From the NCBI RefSeq assembly GCF_011753055.1, contig NZ_VWWJ01000005.1, positions 343,422 through 407,421 of the forward strand: a DNA stretch of 64,000 nt, written 5' to 3'. Position numbers and translations under genes: made by a program. Below, piece after piece: positions 17,925-25,715 of this stretch. The DNA comes from Burkholderia sp. Ax-1719. Lineage in GTDB: Bacteria; Pseudomonadota; Gammaproteobacteria; Burkholderiales; Burkholderiaceae. The notes beneath the pieces were generated by a model. It worked only from the letters and a program-made list of their open reading frames with translations, did not search any database and was not told where the DNA came from. Position 1 is the stretch's first letter. The number at the start of each line of letters is the position of its first letter.

Positions 17925-17952
17925 ATAGAACTTGAGTTCTATCAGATAGAAC
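17925..17952. promoter_or_regulatory. Two overlapping palindromes in front of the IclR gene
   Basis: ATAGAACTTGAGTTCTAT (17925-17942) is a perfect 7-bp inverted repeat around TTGA. GTTCTATCAGATAGAAC (17936-17952) is a perfect 8-bp inverted repeat around one base. They overlap and end six bases before the iclR start, so binding would block translation initiation or transcription of the regulator gene. IclR proteins bind short AT-containing palindromes of this sort. Confidence 0.65.
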
Positions 17953-17958
17953 ATTACG

Positions 17959-18765
17959 ATGACGCCTATGAACTCAACGACACCACACGACGGCACCGAG
18001 GAAGCGCCTGCAACGGCCGCACCATCGGATCAGGCCGGGGAAAATTCCAGCGGCGTGGCCGTTCTTGACCGGGCCTTTGCGATCCTCAACGCCTTCGGGC
18101 CGACGGACGATCAGTTGACGCTCAGCGAACTGTCGCGCCGCACGGGTTTGTACAAAAGCACGACGCTGCGCTTGCTGGCCGCACTGGAACACGGCGGCTT
18201 CATCCGCAAGTTAAGCGACGGGCAGTATGGCGTTGGCCATCAGCCCTTACGCCTCGCCGCGCTCTATCAGCGATCCTTCCAGGTGGGGCCGGTCATCGAA
18301 CCGCTGCTCCAGCAGTTGAGCCGCGATCTGGGAGAAACCGCGTCGTTTTACGTACGGCAGGGCGATCGTCGCCTGGTGCTGTATCGCGTCGAACCGACGC
18401 GAAGCGTGAGAGTGTCGATCCGCGTCGGGGAGGAGTTCCCGATCGACCGGGGTGCGTCGGGCAAGGTGCTGCTTGCTTTTACCGAGACGCACGATACGCG
18501 CTGGAACGAGGTGCGCGAGGCACTCTGGGCCGCGTCCTACGGCGAACGCGATCCGGAGACCGCTTCGGCTTCCGTGCCTGTGTTTGACGCGGCGGGTGAG
18601 GTGGTGGGCGCGCTTACGCTATCCGGACCGAAAGCGAGGTTTGGCACGCCGGCCATCATCAATGCCGCCGTGGTGGCGTTGCTCGATAGCGCAAAGCGCG
18701 CGACCGTGGCGCTGGGCGGCAAAGGTGGCCGGTTCGATGCCAGCATTGCGGAATGCGCGCGCTAA
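17959..18765 (+). CDS. IclR-family transcriptional regulator
   Basis: 268 aa. The winged helix (about residues 30-95) includes AVLDRAFAILNAFGPTDDQLTLSELSRRTGLYKSTTLRLL, typical of IclR N-termini. The C-terminal effector domain has GASGKVLLAF and the closing DAAGEVVGALTLSGPKARF motif. The start at 17959 has no convincing ribosome site because operator palindromes occupy that place; an in-frame ATG at 17968 is an alternative. It faces the lyase, transferase, carrier and amidohydrolase operon and most likely controls it, responding to the acid substrate or a CoA product. Confidence 0.93.
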   Translation: MTPMNSTTPHDGTEEAPATAAPSDQAGENSSGVAVLDRAFAILNAFGPTDDQLTLSELSRRTGLYKSTTLRLLAALEHGGFIRKLSDGQYGVGHQPLRLAALYQRSFQVGPVIEPLLQQLSRDLGETASFYVRQGDRRLVLYRVEPTRSVRVSIRVGEEFPIDRGASGKVLLAFTETHDTRWNEVREALWAASYGERDPETASASVPVFDAAGEVVGALTLSGPKARFGTPAIINAAVVALLDSAKRATVALGGKGGRFDASIAECAR

Positions 18766-18795
18766 GCACGCCTGGATAAGCACTCTTATCCAGCT

Positions 18796-19470
18796 TCATC
18801 GCGACACTGGCTCGTCTTCGATACGCAGATAGCCCCACACGGCGCGTTCTATCCTCCCGATCAGCGCGTCGCTGTCGTCTTCCCCGTGCTGCCCGGCCGC
18901 GTCCACCATGCCGTGAATGATGGCAAAGAGGTCTTGTGGCAGACGCGGCTCGCGAGCCAGTCGCGCTTCGCCCAACGCGCGAATGAAGATCGACATCAAC
19001 AGTGCGTGCAGCGGTTGTGCGCTTTGGCGAGGCGGCAGCCGCGCTTCTTCAGCGTCGAGCAGGCGCGCGAGCACCGGGCGCTGCAACTGGTGCTCGACTG
19101 CGATCTTCAATAACGCCCGCAGCAGGCCAATCCCCGACGGTTGATCGAGCAAGGTCGTCAGTCGCGCGCCGAGTGCGCTGTCCTCGCGTTCGATCAGTGC
19201 TTGCGTGAGCGCCGCCTTGTTCGGGAAGTACTGATAAAGCGAACCGATGCTGGCGCCCGCGCGCTCGGCGATGGCGTTGGTCGTGTACGCCTCCAGGCCT
19301 TGGGTTTCCAGAATCTGCGCTGCCGCTTCCAGTATCGCGGATACGGTTGCATTCGCTCGCGGCTGCAGCGGCAGCTTGCGCGGCGAGCGCGACGTAGCGA
19401 GAGCGGGCTTCGCGCCGTGGCCGGGCGCAGCGGTTTTCTTCGCGGTGGGCGGTGTTTTTGTCTGACGCAT
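18796..19470 (-). CDS. TetR-family transcriptional regulator
   Basis: 224 aa with a basic, proline-rich N-terminal extension of about 35 residues. The TetR DNA-binding domain follows (ATVSAILEAAAQILETQG, then TTNAIAERAGASIGSLYQYFPNKAALTQAL, residues about 40-90). The C-terminal ligand domain is variable as usual. It is divergent from an FAD-dependent monooxygenase gene, a common repressor-target arrangement, and the 222-bp gap contains nested palindromes. The ligand is unknown. Confidence 0.92.
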   Translation of the reverse strand: MRQTKTPPTAKKTAAPGHGAKPALATSRSPRKLPLQPRANATVSAILEAAAQILETQGLEAYTTNAIAERAGASIGSLYQYFPNKAALTQALIEREDSALGARLTTLLDQPSGIGLLRALLKIAVEHQLQRPVLARLLDAEEARLPPRQSAQPLHALLMSIFIRALGEARLAREPRLPQDLFAIIHGMVDAAGQHGEDDSDALIGRIERAVWGYLRIEDEPVSR

Positions 19471-19594
19471 GGTGCTCAGCCGGTGAAGACAGCGCAGAAA
19501 ATGTGAGCCCGCATTTCGGGCCTGCTCTCATACCGTTGAATGTCAGCCGCTTTGCGCCGTCGCGCAAGGCCGCAATCGTTTCGTAAGCCGCGTG

Positions 19595-19641
19595 GCGATG
19601 CGAGTTTCCAGCGCGAGCGATCGCTCATATGCTAGTTCGCA
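19595..19641. promoter_or_regulatory. Nested inverted repeats, candidate TetR operator
   Basis: A perfect 12-bp palindrome GAGCGATCGCTC (19613-19624) is flanked by an outer dyad GATGCGA (19595-19601) and TCGCATC (19635-19641). This lies in the gap between the TetR gene and the monooxygenase gene, 52 bp before the latter. Confidence 0.4.
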
Positions 19642-19692
19642 TCTTTTCACGAAACGCACGACTTACGTCACTAATTCACGGAGCGAATCATC

Positions 19693-20799
19693 ATGCGCGT
19701 CATCATCGCAGGCGGCGGAATCGTTGGGCTGACCTCGGGCATCGCCTTCAGGTCGATCGGCTGGGACGTGCTGGTCTGCGAGCAGGCGTCGGAGATTCGC
19801 GCGGCGGGCGCGGCAATTGGCTTGTGGCGCAATGCGCTCGATGTGTTCGCGGAGGTCGGCGTTGGCGACGCGATCCAGTCGATTGGCACGACGGTCGAGA
19901 CCTGGTTCTACGATGCGGGCGGCGAGCCACACAGGGCGCCCGGCTTCGATCCGGTCGATCACACCTTTCTGCTGGTGCCGCGCCCCGAACTGAATCGCCG
20001 GCTCGCGGCGGCGGTGGGCGTCGACAACATTCGCCTCAATACCAAGGTGGTCGCGTTTTCCGAAGAAGCGGATCACGTCAGCGTGACCTTCGACGACGGC
20101 AGCGTCGAGCGCGCCGATCTTCTGCTCGGCGCCGATGGTGCGTATTCGGCGGTACGTGCGCAACTGGTGCCCGGATATCCCGCGCAGGCCCATACAGGAC
20201 ACCACGTGTGGCGCGGCATGCTCGCGGCTGGCGACGAGCCGGCTGCAGGCACCGTCCTGACCGTGGGGCATCAGCGCGTGCGAGGCGGCTTCACGCGAAC
20301 CTACGGCGACCAGGTCGTATGGATGGTCAACCAGTTCGACAGCGTGCCGCCCACCGGCACGAAGAAGGAAGAAGCGTTGCGCCGCGCCGCGCTGATGAAC
20401 GACACCGGCTGGAACGATGCGCTGATTGCGCTGATCGAGCGCACGCCGGAAACCCAGATCCTGCATAACCCTATCATGTTCGTGCCGCCGCTGCCGCGCT
20501 GGACGTCCTCGCGTGTTGCGTTGATCGGCGATGCGGCGCATGCGCTATCGCCGCATATTTCGGCGGGCGGGACGCTCGGCGTCGAGGATATTCGGGTATT
20601 GACCGATGCGCTTCAACATCATGACGACTTGCGCGCGGCGTTGCAGGCGTACGAAAGCAATCGGATTCCTCACTATGCACGCGTGCGCGAACTGGCTTAC
20701 GCGGTGGAAATGGTGCAGGACGCAGCCGGGTACGCGCTGGAATATGCGCGCTTTAGTCACTGGATGCTGAACGACGGCTATCGGGCGTCGCGTCGGTGA
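19693..20799 (+). CDS. FAD-dependent monooxygenase (UbiH / salicylate hydroxylase-like)
   Basis: 368 aa. The FAD-binding Rossmann motif is at the N-terminus (VIIAGGGIVGLTSGIAF), and the second FAD motif GDAAHALSPHISAGGTLGVED is near residues 278-298. These place it in the class A flavoprotein hydroxylases, which use NAD(P)H and O2 to hydroxylate aromatic or related rings. No dedicated reductase is needed for this class. It stands alone, facing a TetR regulator, so it may detoxify or open degradation of a compound sensed by that regulator. Substrate cannot be deduced. Confidence 0.9.
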   Translation: MRVIIAGGGIVGLTSGIAFRSIGWDVLVCEQASEIRAAGAAIGLWRNALDVFAEVGVGDAIQSIGTTVETWFYDAGGEPHRAPGFDPVDHTFLLVPRPELNRRLAAAVGVDNIRLNTKVVAFSEEADHVSVTFDDGSVERADLLLGADGAYSAVRAQLVPGYPAQAHTGHHVWRGMLAAGDEPAAGTVLTVGHQRVRGGFTRTYGDQVVWMVNQFDSVPPTGTKKEEALRRAALMNDTGWNDALIALIERTPETQILHNPIMFVPPLPRWTSSRVALIGDAAHALSPHISAGGTLGVEDIRVLTDALQHHDDLRAALQAYESNRIPHYARVRELAYAVEMVQDAAGYALEYARFSHWMLNDGYRASRR

Positions 20800-20825
20800 A
20801 ACGGGGAGGGTTGTGCGGCGCGCAA

Positions 20826-21728
20826 TCAGGAAATCCATTCCGCGTGCAACTTCTTGCTGTCACCTAGATAGTCGAGCACCCATAACAGGACAGGCGGCGT
20901 CTTTTGTCCGTGCCACGCGACGCAGCAGGGACTCGCGGCCTTCGGATGGCAGACGCTCTTTTCGACCAGTTGGCCCGATTCGATCAACGCGCGCGCGAGG
21001 TGAACAGGCATATAACCGATGCCGAGTCCTTCCACGAAGCAGTTGATGGCGCGCTGCCAGTCCGGCACCACGAGGCGGCGCTGGTTGGGCAGCAGCCACG
21101 TATCCCGGCGAGGGATTTCCCGCGATGTGTCCTCCAGGCAGACTGCGGGAAAGGTCGCGAGCTGCTCGGGTTCCAGCGGCTCCTGTGCGCCTGCGAGAAG
21201 ATGTTGAGGACTAAGCACGAATGCCCACTCGATAGAACCCATGTCGCGGAACGAATATTCGCCGCCAACCGGTACGGCCGTGGTCGCGCCGATCGCTATA
21301 TCGGCGCGTCCGGTCGCGAGCGCTTCCCACACGCCGTTGAAAACTTCGATGCGTACGATCAACTCGACATTGTCGAAGTGACGATAGAAGTCGGCCATGA
21401 GCGCGTTGATGCGATGGCTCGAAACGATGTTGTCCAGCGCAATCGACAGACTGGGCTGCCAACCGTTCGCAACACGGCGCGTTTCGCGGCGGATTTCGTC
21501 CATTTTGTTGAGCATGCCGCGCGCTTCGGCAACGAAGTGCCGTCCCGCATCGGTGAGCGCAACGCTACGATGCTCGCGCGTAAATAGTACGACGCCGAGA
21601 TCTTCCTCGATGTTGCGTACTGCATAGCTCACGGCAGAAGGCACGCGATGCAGCGCTTTTGCTGCGGCGGTGAAGCTGCTGGTGCGCGCGATCAACTCGA
21701 CAAGCTGGAGTGATTCGATAGACAGCAA
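20826..21728 (-). CDS. LysR-type regulator, AllS/PunR-like
   Basis: 300 aa. Helix-turn-helix in residues 15-40 (SSFTAAAKALHRVPSAVSYAVRNIEEDLG). The SAVSY recognition helix, the DNIVSSHRI start of the effector domain, FNGVWEALATGRADIAIG and FPAVCLEDTSREIPRRDTWLLPNQ resemble E. coli AllS and PunR (YdhB), which govern allantoin and purine transport. It is divergent from a small YdcZ-type membrane protein with a clear inverted repeat between them, so it probably controls that gene. The ligand is a guess from the subgroup only. Confidence 0.9.
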   Translation of the reverse strand: MLSIESLQLVELIARTSSFTAAAKALHRVPSAVSYAVRNIEEDLGVVLFTREHRSVALTDAGRHFVAEARGMLNKMDEIRRETRRVANGWQPSLSIALDNIVSSHRINALMADFYRHFDNVELIVRIEVFNGVWEALATGRADIAIGATTAVPVGGEYSFRDMGSIEWAFVLSPQHLLAGAQEPLEPEQLATFPAVCLEDTSREIPRRDTWLLPNQRRLVVPDWQRAINCFVEGLGIGYMPVHLARALIESGQLVEKSVCHPKAASPCCVAWHGQKTPPVLLWVLDYLGDSKKLHAEWIS

Positions 21729-21764
21729 TGCACGGCTCCTTGATGTGAATTCCTTTGACGCAAC

Positions 21765-21788
21765 GCGTGAAAATATACCGTTTCACGC
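21765..21788. promoter_or_regulatory. Inverted repeat, candidate LysR operator
   Basis: GCGTGAAA (21765-21772) and TTTCACGC (21781-21788) are perfect 8-bp arms around an 8-bp AT-rich spacer, 37 bp upstream of the LysR gene and about 100 bp from the YdcZ-type gene. Confidence 0.5.
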
Positions 21789-21889
21789 AGGGGTCTCGGA
21801 CATCGATACTGTTACGGGCAGTATTCGGCGACATGCTGCTTTTCGCGCCGGATTCGCTCACATCGACGGCAATCTTTTGACGAGGGTTT

Positions 21890-22330
21890 ATGGCAAACAA
21901 CATCATTGGACTGGGCGCGATTGCCGCGCTCGGAGGCTGTGCGGTAGCGCTACAAGGCCAGTTCATGGGCGTCATGGCAAGGAGCATCGGCACCACCGGC
22001 GGCATCTTCGTGAACTACATCAGCGGGGCCATGATCGCGTTGATCTTGCTGCTCGCACTGCAGGGCGGCAACCTTAAGGCGTGGACGGAAGTGCCATGGT
22101 ATGCGCTTTCAGCTGGCGCGCTCGGGCTCGTGATCGCTGGATCGATCGGTTACACCGCTTCGCGGCTGGGATTGACCACGGCTTTCACGATCATCGTCGC
22201 GACGCAATTCGCCGTGTCGGTCATGCTCGATCATTTTGGCTGGTTCGGCGCCACGGCTCGACCGCTTGAAATCACGCGTGTCGCGGGCATTGGGGCCATC
22301 ATCGCCGGTGTCTGGCTTGCATCGAAGTGA
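21890..22330 (+). CDS. YdcZ/DUF606-type DMT family membrane protein
   Basis: 146 aa with about five hydrophobic helices and almost no soluble part. It resembles the DUF606 half-size drug/metabolite transporter group (GLGAIAALGGCAVALQGQFM start, IVATQFAVSVMLDHFGWFG near the end). Half-size members work as dimers, in some genomes encoded as adjacent pairs; here there is only one gene. Its single neighbour in regulation is the divergent AllS/PunR-like LysR. It may export or import a small metabolite. Confidence 0.8.
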   Translation: MANNIIGLGAIAALGGCAVALQGQFMGVMARSIGTTGGIFVNYISGAMIALILLLALQGGNLKAWTEVPWYALSAGALGLVIAGSIGYTASRLGLTTAFTIIVATQFAVSVMLDHFGWFGATARPLEITRVAGIGAIIAGVWLASK

Positions 22331-22461
22331 GGACAACCTCGCCAACAAGTATTCTCGCAACGATTGAATGGCAATGAGGTAGAGCGAGGAAATTTGCGCT
22401 GAGGAATCTACTGGATGGTGAAGGTTTCGCAGTGATTTAATTCGAAATACTAAGCGGTTGT

Positions 22462-22486
22462 GGCTGCGCCTGAATCAGGCGCAGCC
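22462..22486. terminator. Perfect 12-bp-arm hairpin between convergent genes
   Basis: GGCTGCGCCTGA (22462-22473) and TCAGGCGCAGCC (22475-22486) are exact inverted copies around one base. It lies between the YdcZ-type gene (+) and the EgtB-like gene (-). There is no T tract on either side, so it is either a weak bidirectional terminator or another kind of dyad. Confidence 0.5.
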
Positions 22487-22549
22487 TGCGTGTCGTTACG
22501 CTTATAAAGCGGATCGAGCGTAATGTGCTCGACTCATGCCCTGTTCGCC

Positions 22550-23830
22550 TCAGCGACTCACACACCGGAATCCGGCATACACATACTGGTATCGCGGCTG
22601 AAACCAGTTACGGAACGTCGGCCTTAACATGCACGCAGCGGTGCGCGAGGACCCGCCTTTCATCGCGTAGTGCTGCCCGTCGAAAAAATTCGCCGAATAG
22701 CCTTCGTAAAACGGAAACGCTTCGAATCCAGGCAGCGGGCCAAACACCGTGGAAGTCCATTCCCAGCCATTGCCGTACAACCCTTCGACGCCCCAGGTGC
22801 TCGCGCTGTCCGGCGATGCATCCACGGCTACGGGATTCCAGTTACGAAAATCGAAGTTATCCGTCGCGCCCGGCAGCGCTCCGTGCGCCGCGCGCTGCCA
22901 TTCGGCTTCGGTCGGCAGGCGTGCGCCGCGCCAGCGCGCGAACGCGGTCGCCTCGGCGTGACTGACATAGACCGGCCACGCCAGCGGCAACGGGATGTCC
23001 TCAAACATCGTTCGCAAACGCCAGGAGCCGTTCGTATCGCGTATCCAGAACACGGGGTGTTCGATGCCCTCGGCTTCCTTCCATGCCCAGTTGGCGTCGT
23101 CCCACAACGCTTTGCGCCGATACCCGCCGTCGGCGACAAAGTCGAGGAAGGCGCCGTTGGACACCATATAGCGGTCGACCTCGAAGGCGGGCACTTCCAC
23201 CTGTTCCTCGCCAAACTCGTTGTCCCAGCCGAACACGCCGCGTTCGCGCGTCATGCCTAGTTCGGTGCGGCCGGCAGGCACGCTGACGGTGGCGGACTTC
23301 TCCGAATAGAGATGGTCGGCGATTTCGCGCGCTCCGTCGGGCGCCTGCTTTTGTGCGAAAGGCAGTTGATGGAGCATGTAGGCCAGGGTTTCGACGTGCA
23401 TCAGGCGATGTTCGATCGCCACGTTCAACAGTTTGGCCGGCGTTTCGTGTTGCGGTGCATCGTGCGGCAAGTCGAGCGCAGCGAGTTGTTCGTCGATGCG
23501 CTCGCGCGCGTCGCGTGCATAGGCGCGCACGGCGTTCATGTGCGGCCAGTCGGCGGGCGTATCGGTGGGGAAGCCGCCATCGACGGGATCGATGCCGAAA
23601 GCGAACAACTGATCGAGGCGCGCTTCGGCCGATGGCAGGTGGAACAGGCGCTGGTCTAACAGGTTGCGATCGAAGGCTTCGAGATGCCCGATATAGAAAA
23701 CGATCCGGTGGCGCTCGCGAATCGGGCGCTCGTACAGGAATTCGGGTTTGACGATCTCGAAGAGGGCGTCACTGGCGGCGCGGGCTGCGGCGAGCCGGGC
23801 GGCGAGCGTGGGCGTGAGCGGGAGCTGCAT
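22550..23830 (-). CDS. EgtB-like nonheme-iron sulfoxide synthase (DinB_2 plus FGE-sulfatase domains)
   Basis: 426 aa from the ATG at 23830, supported by GGAG nine bases upstream; a longer reading to 23896 lacks a site. The N-terminal DinB-like helical domain carries the EgtB iron ligands: His49 (IGHLEAFD) and His141, His145 and Glu147 (HRLMHVE). The C-terminal half is an FGE/SUMF1-type fold ending YVYAGFRCVSR. EgtB joins hercynine to cysteine or gamma-glutamylcysteine with O2 in ergothioneine synthesis; relatives make ovothiol and selenoneine (SenA). No EgtD methyltransferase, SenB or SenC is in view, so ergothioneine versus selenoneine cannot be decided. Confidence 0.85.
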   Translation of the reverse strand: MQLPLTPTLAARLAAARAASDALFEIVKPEFLYERPIRERHRIVFYIGHLEAFDRNLLDQRLFHLPSAEARLDQLFAFGIDPVDGGFPTDTPADWPHMNAVRAYARDARERIDEQLAALDLPHDAPQHETPAKLLNVAIEHRLMHVETLAYMLHQLPFAQKQAPDGAREIADHLYSEKSATVSVPAGRTELGMTRERGVFGWDNEFGEEQVEVPAFEVDRYMVSNGAFLDFVADGGYRRKALWDDANWAWKEAEGIEHPVFWIRDTNGSWRLRTMFEDIPLPLAWPVYVSHAEATAFARWRGARLPTEAEWQRAAHGALPGATDNFDFRNWNPVAVDASPDSASTWGVEGLYGNGWEWTSTVFGPLPGFEAFPFYEGYSANFFDGQHYAMKGGSSRTAACMLRPTFRNWFQPRYQYVYAGFRCVSR

Positions 23831-23969
23831 TGCGGCGAGTCTCCAGACTTGAGCGGTGTGTTTGAGAATGTAACCGCTGCGCAGGAGTTGTGCCAACGCG
23901 CCTTCGTATGCAATAGCGAACGCGCCGCCCGGAAGGGCGGCGCGCGGCGCAAGGCTTGATGCCAGTGGT

Positions 23970-24725
23970 TCAGAGGTGGCGCAGGCCTTCGAGGTCGATG
24001 ATGCGGATAAGCTTGCCCTGGGCGTCGATCAGGCCGCGCTTTTGAAATCTTGACAGGGTACGGCTGACCGTTTCTAGCGTCATGCCAAGGTAACTGCCCA
24101 TGTCCTCGCGCGTCATGCGCAGGTTGAATTCTGCATACGAGTAACCGCGCTGGCCGTTGCGGTTGGACACGTCGAGCAGGAAGGCGGCGACACGTTCATC
24201 GGCAGAAAGCGAGCCGAGCACCATCATCTGCGACGATTCCCGGATCAGCTGGTCGCTCATGAGCCGGTGCAGGCGGTCCTGCATCGCGCTGGTTTCGCGG
24301 CACATGTGCTTGAGCGCCGAGTAGGGGATGATGCACACGGAGCTGTCTTCGAGCGCCGTGGCGCTCCAGGTGTGGAAGTCGGTGCTGATGCCGTCGATGC
24401 CGAGCGGGTCGCCGGCGAGGCGCAGCCCCGTGACCTGTTCGCGGCCGTCACGATGAGCCATGACGGTCTTGAGCGAACCCGAGCGCACTGCATAGAGCGT
24501 GTCGAACGGGTCGCCGGCGCGATAGAGCGATTCGCCGCGGCGCACGCTGCGGGCGTTGCAGATCAGCGCTTCGAGTTTTGGCAGATCGTCCAGCGACAGC
24601 CCCTGGGGCATGCACAGATGTCGCATCGCGCAGCTTGAGCAGCGGGCCGTGGTGCGCGGGCTGGCGGTGGGAGTGCGGCCTGAGCGGCGCACGGTGGTGT
24701 GGGTAACGTCGGTCGAGGTCAGCAT
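23970..24725 (-). CDS. FNR-type (Crp/Fnr family) oxygen-responsive regulator
   Basis: 251 aa. Cys29, Cys32 and Cys38 (CSSCAMRHLC) plus Cys131 (SSVCIIPYS) match the four ligands of the oxygen-labile [4Fe-4S] cluster of E. coli FNR. The cyclic-nucleotide-like fold follows (AGDPFDTLYAVRSGSLKT), and the C-terminal helix-turn-helix has MTREDMGSYLGMTLETVSRTL with the E-xx-SR recognition residues that read TTGAT half-sites. It should therefore switch genes between aerobic and microaerobic conditions. An FNR-like site upstream suggests autoregulation. The nearby UspA gene is a typical target type. Confidence 0.93.
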   Translation of the reverse strand: MLTSTDVTHTTVRRSGRTPTASPRTTARCSSCAMRHLCMPQGLSLDDLPKLEALICNARSVRRGESLYRAGDPFDTLYAVRSGSLKTVMAHRDGREQVTGLRLAGDPLGIDGISTDFHTWSATALEDSSVCIIPYSALKHMCRETSAMQDRLHRLMSDQLIRESSQMMVLGSLSADERVAAFLLDVSNRNGQRGYSYAEFNLRMTREDMGSYLGMTLETVSRTLSRFQKRGLIDAQGKLIRIIDLEGLRHL

Positions 24726-24758
24726 CGGCTTGCTCCTGTGATCGGTTTCGGAGCAATC

Positions 24759-24772
24759 TTGACCGCGTTCAA
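24759..24772. promoter_or_regulatory. FNR-box-like palindrome
   Basis: TTGACCGCGTTCAA has the TTGAY-N4-RTCAA shape with two departures from the TTGAT-N4-ATCAA consensus. It is 34 bp upstream of the FNR-type gene, a position suited to autoregulation. Confidence 0.4.
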
Positions 24773-24900
24773 ATCTTAAAAAGGCGACAAAACGCCACGC
24801 TTTTGAGATGAAGCCGCTTGCGCCTTGTCAGAAGCCGCTTTCGCGGAAAATGATCAGGCGCAAGTCGGCGACGAAAGGTGTGATTTCCAGGCTTATCTTC

Positions 24901-25371
24901 TTATTCCGCGTCGGTTTCGCTCGCGCCAGCGGCCGTCGGGATCAGCAGCACGGGGAGCGTCGATTGACGCACGCAGCGCTCGGCCACGCTGCCAAGGATC
25001 AGGCGCTGGAAACCGCGCCGCCCATGCGTGCCCATTACGATCAGATCCGCGCCCTGGGCCTTCGCTGCGTTGAGCACCAGCGTGGGGACGTCGTCGAGCG
25101 AAGAGGCTTCGCCCGTCACCATCGCGCCTTGCACGCCGCGCGCGCTCAACGCCTTGTTCATGTCTTCGGCAAGCTCATTGCCTTGGGCAATCATCTGGTT
25201 GCGCAGGATCGACGGGTCGTAGCCGGGCGCATCGAAATACATCGGCGTGTTTTCGATCACATAGAACGGCTGCAGGGTCGAGCCCATCGCTTTCGCCAGG
25301 TCGAGCGCGGCTTCGAAGGCGCGGCGCGACGTTTCGCTGCCGTCGACCGCGACCAGAATGCGTTTGTACAT
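24901..25371 (-). CDS. Universal stress protein UspA family
   Basis: 156 aa, single Usp domain. It starts MYKRILVAVDGSETSRRAFE and has the ATP-binding motif G-x2-G-x9-G-S in GTHGRRGFQRLILGSVAE, so it probably binds ATP. A cytoplasmic stress protein induced in growth arrest or low oxygen in many proteobacteria. Its neighbour upstream on the same strand side is the FNR-type regulator, in line with anaerobic control of usp genes, but I see no convincing FNR box in its own promoter. The specific role is unknown. Confidence 0.92.
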   Translation of the reverse strand: MYKRILVAVDGSETSRRAFEAALDLAKAMGSTLQPFYVIENTPMYFDAPGYDPSILRNQMIAQGNELAEDMNKALSARGVQGAMVTGEASSLDDVPTLVLNAAKAQGADLIVMGTHGRRGFQRLILGSVAERCVRQSTLPVLLIPTAAGASETDAE

Positions 25372-25715
25372 GGAACCTCCGCTTGAGTTGAACGGGGATG
25401 CGCACCGCCCGCGCGTTCGTAACCTGCGAGGGCGGTCTTGCGCGGCCTGTATCGATCTGTATTGAGCTTAATGGATCAGTTAAAAAGATGCAGCGCCGCT
25501 GTATGAAATGTGGAAGTCGGATGAAGGAGATCAAGGGAAGCTGCGTCGGAAGCCACAGCCGCGTTCTGTCGGGATAAGCTGACGGGGAAGGGCCGCCGCG
25601 GCATGGTGGCGTGAATTCGTCTGGTTGCGCCGACAACGCCTGGCCGTTATCGTTGCGTCTCTTTCGTATTCCGCCGGCATTTCCGCGGCACGTCCGCGCC
25701 GCAGCCCTTCTGATC
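25372..25715. other. Intergenic region between uspA and the DHA2 exporter
   Basis: 344 bp serving as divergent promoter space. Moderately AT-rich around 25460-25520. A GTG at 25611 is in frame with the exporter but the encoded leader does not look like protein. No convincing operator or RNA was seen. Confidence 0.4.
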
